In this document: piece after piece, positions 57,501 through 64,000 of the stretch
How positions within the stretch are numbered: position 1 is the stretch's first letter
Layout: every line of letters starts with the position of its first letter
Source: Nocardioides sp. ChNu-153
Lineage (GTDB): Bacteria > Actinomycetota > Actinomycetes > Propionibacteriales > Nocardioidaceae
Reading direction: 5' to 3'
Length of the DNA: 64,000 nucleotides
NCBI RefSeq assembly: GCF_030466625.1
Contig: NZ_JADEVT010000005.1
Span: 1-64,000 of the forward strand
Position numbers and translations under genes: made by a program
Notes under the pieces: model-generated
The model's input: only the letters and a program-made list of their open reading frames with translations
Told to the model about the DNA's origin: nothing
Database searches by the model: none

Positions 57501-59739
57501 CGGGGGCAAGGTCTGGGTGTGCTCCCGCTGCGCCACCCGCCACCTCCATGATTCGTGCGGAGTGTGCGTACGCGCAAAGTGCACGGGCGAGCTCCTGGTG
57601 CACGACCTGGCTCCGCTCGCGGCCGGGGACTACTACGCGCGGCTCAGCGCGCACGAGCCCGCGAGGTTGGCTGTCGCCGAGCTCACCGGTCAGACCAGTC
57701 CGCCGTCGTTGGCCAGGTCCCGGCAGCGCCGCTTCCGAGGGGCGCTGCTCCCGGCACCGGAGGAGAACCCCAGGACGTCACCAATCGACGTGCTCAGCGT
57801 GACGACCACGATGGAGGTGGGGGTCGACATCGGGTCGCTCAGCGCGACGGTCATGGGCAACATGCCACCGCAGCGCTTCAACTACCAGCAGCGGGTGGGC
57901 CGGGCCGGCCGGGCCGGCCAGCCCTTCTCCTACGCTGCGACCCTGTGCCGCGACCGCTCGCACGACGACTACTACTTCAGCGATGCCCACCGCATCACGG
58001 GCGATCCGCCCCCGCAGCCGTTCCTCGACACCGCTCGGGAGACGATCTTGCGCCGGGTGGCAAGTGCTGAGGTGATGCGACAGGCGATGCGGGGCCTAGC
58101 TGAACCTCCGCCCTCACGTGGCAGCGTGCACGGGTCGTTCGGGCGGACCGACGAGTGGCCCTCCCGACGGTCGGGTATCGAGTCCTTCCTTCGGGGATCA
58201 CCCGAGGTCGATCGGGTCGTGGAACGCCTTGCGGTACACACGGGCCTCTCCGGTGTGCAGGTCCGAGGCATCGCCTCATGGATCCGGAACGAGCTCGTCC
58301 CGACCGTCAACTCCGTGACGACCGACCCGTTGTTCACCCAGTGGGAGCTGTCGGAGCGGCTTGCCAATGCAGGGGTGCTGCCCATGTTCGGGTTCCCCAC
58401 CCGAGTCCGGGAGCTCTACTACCCAGGGAGCGGAGGTGGGAAGGCCGAGGAGATCTCCCAGCGCCCCCTCAATCAGGCGGTATCCGTGTTCTCCCCGGGC
58501 TCGCTGGTGACGAGAGACGGTTGGGTCTACACCGTCGACGGCTTCGCTGACTACAAGCGGGGCGGCAGGTCGCGTGACCCGCTGGAGGCGAGCGTCGTCA
58601 TCGAGCGCTGCGTCGAGTGCAGCTACGCGGTGAGCGGCTCCGAGATGGACCCGGGGTCCTGCCCGGTGTGCGGAGGATCGCTCCGGCGATCACGGATGTG
58701 GCAGCCGGCCGGGTTCCGCGCGTCCCCGGAGCGGAGCGACCGCCGGACCGAGGAGCACGTGTCCACCAGCGCGTCACGTCCCGTGCTGGGCTGGGTCGAG
58801 GCACCAGAGAATCCGACGAGGGTCGAGTGCATGGACGTCTGGGTCATCGACCAGGGCACGCTCCTCACGGTGAACGACAACGCCGGCAACCTCTTCGCCA
58901 CCGAGCGGCAGCCCGACGGCAGTCACGTCGTGGTGGACGGCCCCGCAGGGCCCGGCCCCCGGGGCGCCATCGGTGACATCCGGGTAACCGACGCTCTGCT
59001 CGTCCTCCCCCGGGGGATCGGGCTCGCAGACGGTGTCGTCGCCACCGCGTCGCACAGGTGCGCCAACGGACTGGCGGCCCTGCAGTCGTTCGGCGAGGCC
59101 CTGCGGCGCGGGGTGCAGGCCGAGCTCGACATCGATCCGGGAGAGATCACCGTGGGCCTGCAAGGTCGTCGGGTCGCCGACGTCGTCACGGCCAACGTGT
59201 ACGTGGCCGACATGCTCGAGAACGGGGCGGGGTACGCTTCTGAGCTCGGTCGACCCGAACGGCTCTCGGCCGTCGTCACCAAGATCACCGACGAACTAGG
59301 CGCCTCGTGGCTCGCGCTCGACCATGCGGACTGCGACTCATCGTGTCCTGACTGCCTCCGCTCCTACGACAACCGTCACCTGCACCCCGCCCTGGACTGG
59401 CGGCTGGCTCTCGACGTCGCCGAGCTGGTGCTGGGCCGGCCGCTGGTCGAGTCGCGCTGGATGGGTCTCGCGGAGGCCACCGCCGCCTCCTTCATCCGGG
59501 ACTTCGGCGACGCACTGTCCACGCCGAGGGTGGAGGTGACGGAGGGGCTCGTCGTCGTCCTCAGCGGGAGCCGCGCAGTAGTGCTCACGCACCCGTTGTG
59601 GCGTCTCGACCCAGCCGGTTGGAACGGTGCACAGGCGGCGTGCAACCGCCGGCTGGCCGACGCGGGCGTGTCCGTCTCGATGAAGGACGTGAGGTCGGTC
59701 CGGGCGTACCCCGAGAGCCTTTACCAGCTGCTGGTCTGA
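54541..59739 (+). CDS. YprA/DruE-like DEAD-box helicase with DUF1998
   Basis: 1,732 aa, GTG start, AGGAG seven bases upstream. SF2 helicase: Walker [17 protein letters not shown] near residue 122, [19 protein letters not shown]-like motif [18 protein letters not shown] near 323, and C-terminal [12 protein letters not shown] with [20 protein letters not shown] near 1117. Several zinc knuckles ([46 protein letters not shown]) interrupt the core. Near 1600 comes [20 protein letters not shown], the DUF1998 hallmark. DruE (Druantia) and DrmA/DrmB (DISARM) carry the same features. ATP-driven DNA unwinding or translocation on invading DNA is the expected role. Confidence 0.88.
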   Translation: MRPVPPPGAVSSSIREAVLSYVDTAYWLRDAGVMAERRRLLAAPGTLFQDVQLEPVLPYPGTEHGLETCAAVGLTPEESELLLKSVFGLADVSSLMLRQHQADALRISLLGGDDVRHPVVTSGTGSGKTEAFLLPVVARLLMEARGWAPGAPTDQWWASSPLRWTPSRRSSREAALRTIVLYPMNALVEDQIARLRKTLRRLRDLGGPELWFGRYTGASPGGSVMPERGRHTKLDEVARELTAMASEAERLVGADEDLTAQVSDPRAVEMVARWDMVAAPPDILVTNYSMLNVMLMRDLEQPVFDRTRAWLAEDLGRQLTLVVDELHLYRGTQGAEVSMIVRNLCDRLGLGPDSAQLRVIATSASLDEHQSGYLERFFGLPRSRFTTVAGLQRQPRALLPVTPGDVADQVAHGELQGLDDAVAAACHHSGSPLTLRATPVPVVASNLFGGPGYEALLDDVLTALGGTPSPGQIPFRAHVLLRSMRGIWACCDPLCSAVSRSSSSQVGKLFSRPRHFCDCGARVLELLYCDHCGDLGLGGHVVARNGADGVYLASTPTQATDASGRLVFRRSVDTYVWYRPGAVHSAKTWEHPGPGDAKIKLTFNKVELHPRLGYVDLGAGSSATGLTLGYSGCPSGWSPPSLPSLCPSCGHKDVQQRFRYGVVRSPIRAHTQGIDQATQLLVSEVVRSVSATTMPEKTIVFTDSRDDAATTAMGLAENSFADLVRQLVRRSLEREDDTVRLLRDGAFPGGLPPSDMARYDQLRQQHPEVAFAYLYRAGGLARAEHDEVVRQFEASRVGNRSTPWPDLVEQLTQDLVRLGVPPGGQRAALTELEDGKPWNRAFDPPEAGEWDPLPPGPVKQKYLALYRRYLVMALGDALLGGRGRDLEATLVAHLDLVGGDDIGEDLRPVVRSVLRILGLSDRWIPGHAPRKKDLPSRATDFIARVATRRGMDEGQLATAVWSALQPLLAERSLELDRLDLPLALTAHGGKVWVCSRCATRHLHDSCGVCVRAKCTGELLVHDLAPLAAGDYYARLSAHEPARLAVAELTGQTSPPSLARSRQRRFRGALLPAPEENPRTSPIDVLSVTTTMEVGVDIGSLSATVMGNMPPQRFNYQQRVGRAGRAGQPFSYAATLCRDRSHDDYYFSDAHRITGDPPPQPFLDTARETILRRVASAEVMRQAMRGLAEPPPSRGSVHGSFGRTDEWPSRRSGIESFLRGSPEVDRVVERLAVHTGLSGVQVRGIASWIRNELVPTVNSVTTDPLFTQWELSERLANAGVLPMFGFPTRVRELYYPGSGGGKAEEISQRPLNQAVSVFSPGSLVTRDGWVYTVDGFADYKRGGRSRDPLEASVVIERCVECSYAVSGSEMDPGSCPVCGGSLRRSRMWQPAGFRASPERSDRRTEEHVSTSASRPVLGWVEAPENPTRVECMDVWVIDQGTLLTVNDNAGNLFATERQPDGSHVVVDGPAGPGPRGAIGDIRVTDALLVLPRGIGLADGVVATASHRCANGLAALQSFGEALRRGVQAELDIDPGEITVGLQGRRVADVVTANVYVADMLENGAGYASELGRPERLSAVVTKITDELGASWLALDHADCDSSCPDCLRSYDNRHLHPALDWRLALDVAELVLGRPLVESRWMGLAEATAASFIRDFGDALSTPRVEVTEGLVVVLSGSRAVVLTHPLWRLDPAGWNGAQAACNRRLADAGVSVSMKDVRSVRAYPESLYQLLV

Positions 59740-59754
59740 TCAGGGCGTCGGAGG

Positions 59755-60807
59755 CTAGGCATCGGGGGTGTCGCGTCGGCGCGCCGCGAACAACGCCTCG
59801 TACTGCTCCCGCTGCTTCGCGTAGAGGTTCGGCGGTTGTGAGACGGCGAAGTGCGCGAACCATGCGGGGAAAGCCGTGTAGAACCCCTCCGCCTTAGCCC
59901 CGAGCAGGAGCTCGCGAACGGCGACCGGGTCGAACGAGTGTGCCCGGTTGTTGGCCACCATGGGTACGTCGACCATCGCCGACGCGGGCACCACGTAGAT
60001 GCCGGGGAGGAGGCTGGCGGGTCCGAGGGCGAGCTCAGCGCCCTGGGCGACACCGGCGAGCGGCCCGAGACCGGCGCGACCGTGGGCGTACTCGCGATCG
60101 AGCCACAGGTCGCGCTCGCCGATCCCCGGGCCGCCGAGGATGGGCCATAGGTCGTGGAATCCCAGGGACGTCCACTCGTCAGACCGCCACACCCGCTCGA
60201 CCAGCAGCGTCCCCGGGTCCGACTGCCTGGCCAGGACGAGGGAACACGCTCCAGGCGCCTCGCGGCCAGCGATGGCCCTGCAACCGAGTGAACCGACAAG
60301 GGTCCCGCTCCGCGGTTCCGGCTCGCCGGACAAGCGGGGAGCGGCTAGTACGTCAGCGGACGCCGACCAGTCGAGGGCTCCGCAGCCGGAGTACACCATC
60401 ACGATCGGGTGCTCGGCTGTGAACGTGCGGTACTCGGGCTTGGGCACGTAGCCCCTGGACGAACCAAGCCGGTCGCCAGCGGTCCACCAGACGGAGATGT
60501 TCGCGCTCAGGCTCTCCTTGTGGCTGAGGCGCAACCCGTCCACGCCGTAGTCCCACACCTCCTTGCCCGTCCTGCGCTCCAGTGCGACCGCAGGGTGGTT
60601 CTCGCGCACGAACATGCCGAGGGCGTCGAAGAAGAGGTCCTCGAGCAGGGCGGCCGACGCCATGTTGTAGTTGTCCTGCCGGAACTGTCGCTGTCCGGCC
60701 GCAAGCGGCAGCAGGTAGTCCGAACGCTCGAGCATCTCGCTGACCAGGTCGACGAACCGGCCGATGCGCAGGGCCTCCCGCGACGGCTCTGAGATCACTC
60801 CATCCAC
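59755..60807 (-). CDS. Putative restriction endonuclease opposite Dcm
   Basis: 350 aa with no family I can name. Residues 50-105 show LLEDLFFDALGMFVRENHPA, then VWDYGVDGLRLSHKESLSAN: an upstream Glu, Asp in YGVDG and a Ser-His-Lys-Glu that could be a PD-(D/E)XK-type core. It is divergent from the cytosine methyltransferase across 128 bases, a frequent layout of type II restriction pairs where the endonuclease itself is poorly conserved. The C-terminal half is unremarkable (FYTAFPAWFAHFAVSQPP). The endonuclease role is inference from position and the weak motif. Confidence 0.6.
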   Translation of the reverse strand: MDGVISEPSREALRIGRFVDLVSEMLERSDYLLPLAAGQRQFRQDNYNMASAALLEDLFFDALGMFVRENHPAVALERRTGKEVWDYGVDGLRLSHKESLSANISVWWTAGDRLGSSRGYVPKPEYRTFTAEHPIVMVYSGCGALDWSASADVLAAPRLSGEPEPRSGTLVGSLGCRAIAGREAPGACSLVLARQSDPGTLLVERVWRSDEWTSLGFHDLWPILGGPGIGERDLWLDREYAHGRAGLGPLAGVAQGAELALGPASLLPGIYVVPASAMVDVPMVANNRAHSFDPVAVRELLLGAKAEGFYTAFPAWFAHFAVSQPPNLYAKQREQYEALFAARRRDTPDA

Positions 60808-60922
60808 CGGTCGAACCTACCGTTCGCGCCGGTAAGCCGAGCGGGAATGGCGCGCCGCCCAGGATGGTTCGGCTCCCGGGGGCACGATGTGGATGGCGGC
60901 TTCGCGCGACGCCCAAACGGGG

Positions 60923-60929
60923 GTAAGCT
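60923..60929 (+). promoter_or_regulatory. -10 box of leaderless Dcm gene
   Basis: TAAGCT at 60924-60929 ends six bases before the ATG and no ribosome site is present. The 60808-60935 gap therefore holds back-to-back promoters for methylase and putative nuclease. Confidence 0.45.
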
Positions 60930-60935
60930 TCGAAC

Positions 60936-62375
60936 ATGAGCTCGACGGCCACCTTCACCTTCGCCGACCTCTTCGCGGGGGTCGGTGGATTCCACGCCGC
61001 CTTGCACGCAGCCGGCGGAACGTGGGCCTTCGCTAGCGAGATCGATCGCGCAGCGGCAGCGGTCTACGACCACAACTGGCTGCGTCCCCTGCGGGAAGCC
61101 GCTGCGGAGCTGCCAGCCGGCGTGGACCGGTTCGCAGTGAGCGGGGACATCGTGGAGCTGACCGATCCGAGCGTCGCCGTGCCGCACGCCGACGTCCTGG
61201 CCGGGGGCTTCCCGTGCCAGCCGTTCTCCAAGAGCGGTTTTCAACGGGGGATGGACGAGACAAGAGGCACGCTGTTCTGGAACATCGCCCGGATCCTCGC
61301 CGAGCCCGCCGTGCGTCCGTCCGTGGTGCTCCTGGAGAACGTGCGCAACCTCGCCGGCCCCCGGCACAGGGACACGACCTTCCGCACGATCGTCCGGACC
61401 CTTCGCGAACTCGGGTACCGCACGGCCGACGCGCCGGCGGTCTTCTCGCCCCACCTGCTCCCGCGTGAGCTCGGGGGACGCCCACAGGTGCGCGAGCGGG
61501 TGTTCATCCTGGCCCACCACGTGGGGACGGACGTGTCGATGGACCCCTCGACCCGTGACGACCCGATCGTGTCGACCCGCGGCCTCGCGTTCGATTGGTC
61601 GAAGGAACGGTGGGACCTTGCCGCCGACCTGCCGTTGCAGCTGGATGCCGAGGTGCCCGACAAGTACTCCCTCGAGTCTGCCGAACTGAAGATGATCCAG
61701 ACCTGGGACTCCCTCCTGACCGAGGTGGCGGCCAGCCTGGAGCCGGGGGAGCGGTTGCCGGGCTTCCCCATCTGGTACGACGCGTTCAAGCCCGTCGCCG
61801 ATGCCGAGGACGAGATCGAGGCCGCGGCGCTGATGGGCGACCCCATTCCGCGCTGGAAGCAGGACTTCCTTCGCAAGAACGCCGCCTTCTACGAGCGTCA
61901 CCGAGGGGTGATCGACCGGTTCGCGCCGATCCTCGACTCCTTCCCGCCGTCCCGTCGGAAGTTCGAGTGGCAGGCGGGTGAGCACCGTCCCCTCGGGGAC
62001 ACGATCATGCACTTCCGCCCATCCGGAATCCGCGCAAAGCGTCCCGACTACGTCCCTGCGCTGGTCGCGATCACACAGACGTCCATCCTCGGCGAACGGC
62101 GTCGTCTCACGCCGCGTGAAGCGGCGCGGCTACAAGGTCTGCCCGACTGGTTCGAGTTCTCGCAGAGCTCGCCCGACACCGGTGTCTCGGTCCCGCAGAC
62201 AGACGCTGCGTCGTACAAGCAGATGGGCAACGGCGTGAACGTCGGGGCGGCCTACTACGTGTTCCGCGAGTACGTGAACCGGCACCGGCACGAGATCCCG
62301 GCCCACATCGTGGCCGCGGTCGATGCGTCGCCGACGAACCCGGACGTTCGACTCGCGCGCCCCGTCACCCGCTAG
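60936..62375 (+). CDS. DNA (cytosine-5-)-methyltransferase
   Basis: 479 aa m5C methyltransferase that would protect the host site from restriction. Motifs in order: I FADLFAGVGGFHAAL near residue 8, IV GGFPCQPFSKSG with catalytic Cys94, VI LLENVRNL, VIII QVRERVFILA, then a long target-recognition region (about 200-390), IX RRLTPREAARLQGLPDWFEF and X YKQMGNGVNVGAAYYV. Length is above the 330-430 aa usual for single-domain enzymes because of the large variable region. Convergent with the HNH gene, overlapping it by 4 bases. Confidence 0.97.
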   Translation: MSSTATFTFADLFAGVGGFHAALHAAGGTWAFASEIDRAAAAVYDHNWLRPLREAAAELPAGVDRFAVSGDIVELTDPSVAVPHADVLAGGFPCQPFSKSGFQRGMDETRGTLFWNIARILAEPAVRPSVVLLENVRNLAGPRHRDTTFRTIVRTLRELGYRTADAPAVFSPHLLPRELGGRPQVRERVFILAHHVGTDVSMDPSTRDDPIVSTRGLAFDWSKERWDLAADLPLQLDAEVPDKYSLESAELKMIQTWDSLLTEVAASLEPGERLPGFPIWYDAFKPVADAEDEIEAAALMGDPIPRWKQDFLRKNAAFYERHRGVIDRFAPILDSFPPSRRKFEWQAGEHRPLGDTIMHFRPSGIRAKRPDYVPALVAITQTSILGERRRLTPREAARLQGLPDWFEFSQSSPDTGVSVPQTDAASYKQMGNGVNVGAAYYVFREYVNRHRHEIPAHIVAAVDASPTNPDVRLARPVTR

Positions 62376-63157
62376 AACCCAGCGGCCTTGCGGTGGGCCT
62401 CGAGGGAGCTCGCTGCCGGCCGGTCCGCCGGCTCGGCCGGGAGTCTCAATGGCGCCTCGTGGAGCTCTTGGCCGAACTTCCTGCTGCGGATCTCGGGATG
62501 CGCCACGAGGGTCCATGCCGAGGTGTCCACTGCGATGAGCCGGAGATCGAACAGGGAGTGCAGGTCGGCCCGCAGGAGGATGCCGTTCGAGGTCTCGGTC
62601 GTGCCCCCGTCGGCGTGGGCAACGATGTGGGCCGCTTCCAACGTCTCCGGGACGTCGGTGTCCGTGACCGCGCAGCGCCCGCCGTAGGCGGCGAGGAGCC
62701 GTGCGCGGAAGGCAGGCTGGCCCATCCGCAACCGGATGCGTTGGAGGGACCACCGCGGCTCGGGCAGCTGCCCGCCGACCAGCGACTGCAGGGGATCGTC
62801 CGTCGCCGCGGGTCGGTGCTCCGAGGTGAGCAGACCGGACGTGTGGAGCAAGCCCCACAGGTCTTCAAAGGCCTCCCGTCGGACGTTGCCGCCAGCCTTC
62901 TTGCCGGGGACGTCCGAGCTGTGCCGGTCGGCGACCCACGTCCCGCCGACGGCCTGGATGATGGCCCGCATCGACCGGATGCGCTCGCCGGGGTAGTCAA
63001 TGCCCAGCAGGTCGCACATGGCGTGGAACCATGCGAGATCGACCGTGTCACCGGTCGAGTGCCACGGGCCGGCCTTGCCTCGGATACTGGGGATGCCGAG
63101 GGCATCGGTGATGTGGACGGGCCACTCGGTCTTCTTCAGCTTCGGTGTGTCTGGCAA
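62372..63157 (-). CDS. HNH endonuclease
   Basis: 261 aa. TTG at 63157 chosen because GGGGGA stands just upstream; the longer frame lies on top of vsr. N-terminal 120 residues include KKTEWPVHITDALGIPSIRG and LAWFHAMCDLLGIDYPGERI, of unknown fold, perhaps target recognition. The HNH_2 nuclease shows YGGRCAVTDTDVPETLEAAH near 158-178, IVAHADGG, SNGILLRADLHSLFDLRLIA. Eleven bases follow the vsr stop, so both are one transcript. Possible restriction enzyme directed at the same or methylated sites. Confidence 0.85.
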   Translation of the reverse strand: MPDTPKLKKTEWPVHITDALGIPSIRGKAGPWHSTGDTVDLAWFHAMCDLLGIDYPGERIRSMRAIIQAVGGTWVADRHSSDVPGKKAGGNVRREAFEDLWGLLHTSGLLTSEHRPAATDDPLQSLVGGQLPEPRWSLQRIRLRMGQPAFRARLLAAYGGRCAVTDTDVPETLEAAHIVAHADGGTTETSNGILLRADLHSLFDLRLIAVDTSAWTLVAHPEIRSRKFGQELHEAPLRLPAEPADRPAASSLEAHRKAAGF

Positions 63158-63167
63158 CGTTCCCCCG

Positions 63168-63614
63168 TCAACAGATGCGGTCGAGGTATGCAGTCTCGAC
63201 GGCGTCTGCTGCGGCGGCAACCGGCTCGTGCTCCCAGACTCGGAGGATCTCCCAGCCAGCGGCGCGCAGCTCGCGGTCGGTGTCGCGGTCCCGCTCCTTG
63301 TTCCGCTGGACCTTCCAGCGCCACCACTCGGCGTTGCCCTTCGGGGCGTGGTGGTGTTGCGGGCATCCGTGCCAGAAGCAGCCGTCGACGTAGACGGCCA
63401 GCCGGACCCGCGTGAACGCGGTGTCGATGGTGCGGCGGTTGTTGCCCGGGACCTTGACCTGGACGCGATAACGCAGTCCACGGCGGTGCAGCTCACGACG
63501 GAGCCCGAGCTCCGGCGCCGTGTCCCGGCGGGCGAGGGTGGACATCTTGCGGCTCAGCGCCTCGCCCGGGCTCGTGCGCGCCGGCTCGGCACCGGGGCTC
63601 CCGTCACCGCTCAC
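63168..63614 (-). CDS. vsr: Very short patch repair endonuclease Vsr
   Basis: 148 aa from GTG 63614 (MSGDGSPGAEPARTS). The family pattern is clear: RRDTAPELGLRRELHRRGLR, YRVQVKVPG, RRTIDTAFTRVRLAVYVDGC with catalytic Asp near residue 62, FWHGCPQHHHAPKGNAEWW (zinc-binding His/Cys) and NKERDRDTDRELRAAGWEIL. Vsr nicks at T:G mismatches formed by deamination of m5C and thereby protects the methyltransferase site from mutation, so it should match the neighbouring Dcm. Confidence 0.93.
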   Translation of the reverse strand: MSGDGSPGAEPARTSPGEALSRKMSTLARRDTAPELGLRRELHRRGLRYRVQVKVPGNNRRTIDTAFTRVRLAVYVDGCFWHGCPQHHHAPKGNAEWWRWKVQRNKERDRDTDRELRAAGWEILRVWEHEPVAAAADAVETAYLDRIC

Positions 63615-63702
63615 CCTGCAAGGGAAGCACGGTGGGCTGACGTGGTCGCGGCAGGTGGGACGGCTCGCTGGACCGCCCCCGCTGGCGTGTCCGCCGACGA
63701 CG

Positions 63703-64000
63703 CCGGTCCGGTCCTTCGGTGGAGGCGTACCGAACTTCGACGCGGTGCGCCGCGAGCACGTCCTGCAGGGGCTCGACAAGCACGACGCCGTGGGGGTTGA
63801 CACGTTCCGCGACCGCTGCGGGTTCCGTGCAGCCCGCGAGCACGTCCTCCGCCACGAGGGATACGACTCGAAGTCTTCCTCGGTGTCGCGAGCCGGAGCA
63901 TGCAGCGTCGGACCCGGCGCGGGTGAGGTGTGCTCGTTCTGTCACTACGAGACCCCCGCCTCAGGGGCCGCGCGACTGCGAACAAGACCCGTTCCCCGCG
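63703..64000 (+). pseudogene. Broken McrA-type N-terminal domain fragment
   Basis: Frame starting near 63703 reads VPNFDAVRREHVLQGLDKHD, AVGVDTFRDRCGFRAAREHV, LRHEGYDSKS. This resembles the N-terminal domain of actinobacterial McrA-like modification-dependent HNH endonucleases (pattern HVxxALxExDxxGxxxFLxxYGFxxAxxYxLxxxGxxYxSKAhxGVA). After DSK the frame is wrong, but a neighbouring frame gives FLGVASRS, so a frameshift is likely. No start codon is visible. The frame stays open to the window edge. Confidence 0.45.

Noticed and set aside
51475..59739. DISARM assignment for the helicase pair
   Set aside because: DISARM needs DrmA, DrmB and DrmC (phospholipase D-like HKD). No HKD protein is present, and the helicase carries the DUF1998 part itself, so Druantia-like fits better.
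8767..64000. Direct repeat of the tRNA-Ala 3' end as a right attachment site
   Set aside because: I looked for GGTTCGAGTCCCCTAGGCTCC-like sequence downstream and saw none within the window; it may lie beyond it.
8842..64000. Insertion sequences or integrase genes
   Set aside because: No DDE transposase, serine or tyrosine recombinase motif was found in any plausible frame.

Overview
The window is high-GC DNA from an actinobacterium. The left 8.8 kb is an ordinary actinobacterial chromosome segment next to the replication origin: a DciA-like DUF721 gene, gyrB, gyrA, a DUF3566 membrane protein, tRNA-Ile(GAT), a DLW-39 micro-protein and tRNA-Ala(TGC). Gene order, GC content, TANNNT -10 boxes and several apparently leaderless starts fit the Nocardioides/Aeromicrobium/Marmoricola group, but the genus cannot be fixed by reading alone.

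Downstream of tRNA-Ala the genes that usually follow this locus are absent. From about 9.3 kb to the right edge (over 54 kb) almost every gene belongs to a family linked to conflict with phages and plasmids, so this reads as a large defence island whose right border lies beyond the window.

Modules in order: (1) 9774-23534, six overlapping genes: DUF1156 DNA methylase, Swt1-type HEPN + DUF499 ATPase, MORC/MutL-like GHKL ATPase, DUF4420 PD-(D/E)XK nuclease, Z1 helicase, and a sigma-region-4-like DNA-binding protein. (2) 23811-29946, an AddAB-like helicase/nuclease pair. (3) 30026-31357, a lone PD-(D/E)XK protein, then a poorly defined stretch. (4) 31934-33708, an ARPP-1 protein behind a palindromic operator and a SpoT-like HD hydrolase. 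(5) 33824-42551, a 2,229-residue DUF4011/SF1-helicase/DUF3320 protein followed by a second sigma-4-like protein related to that of module 1. (6) 42573-46025, a Rad50/RecF-like ATPase with a small helical partner and a divergent XRE regulator. (7) 46026-49760, a minus-strand operon VWA - nuclease - SIR2 with a near-consensus promoter. (8) 49944-51430, a DUF4268 gene broken by one frameshift, then gene debris. (9) 51475-59739, a two-gene Druantia-like unit (large Zn-motif protein + YprA-like DUF1998 helicase). (10) 59755-63614, a restriction-modification cluster: putative endonuclease, m5C methyltransferase, HNH nuclease and Vsr. A broken McrA-type fragment follows.

The strongest candidates for something undescribed are the composite operon of module 1, which mixes two families of predicted systems, and the related sigma-4-like proteins that serve as the last gene of two otherwise unrelated helicase modules. 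All function statements come from motifs read by eye. No database search was run.
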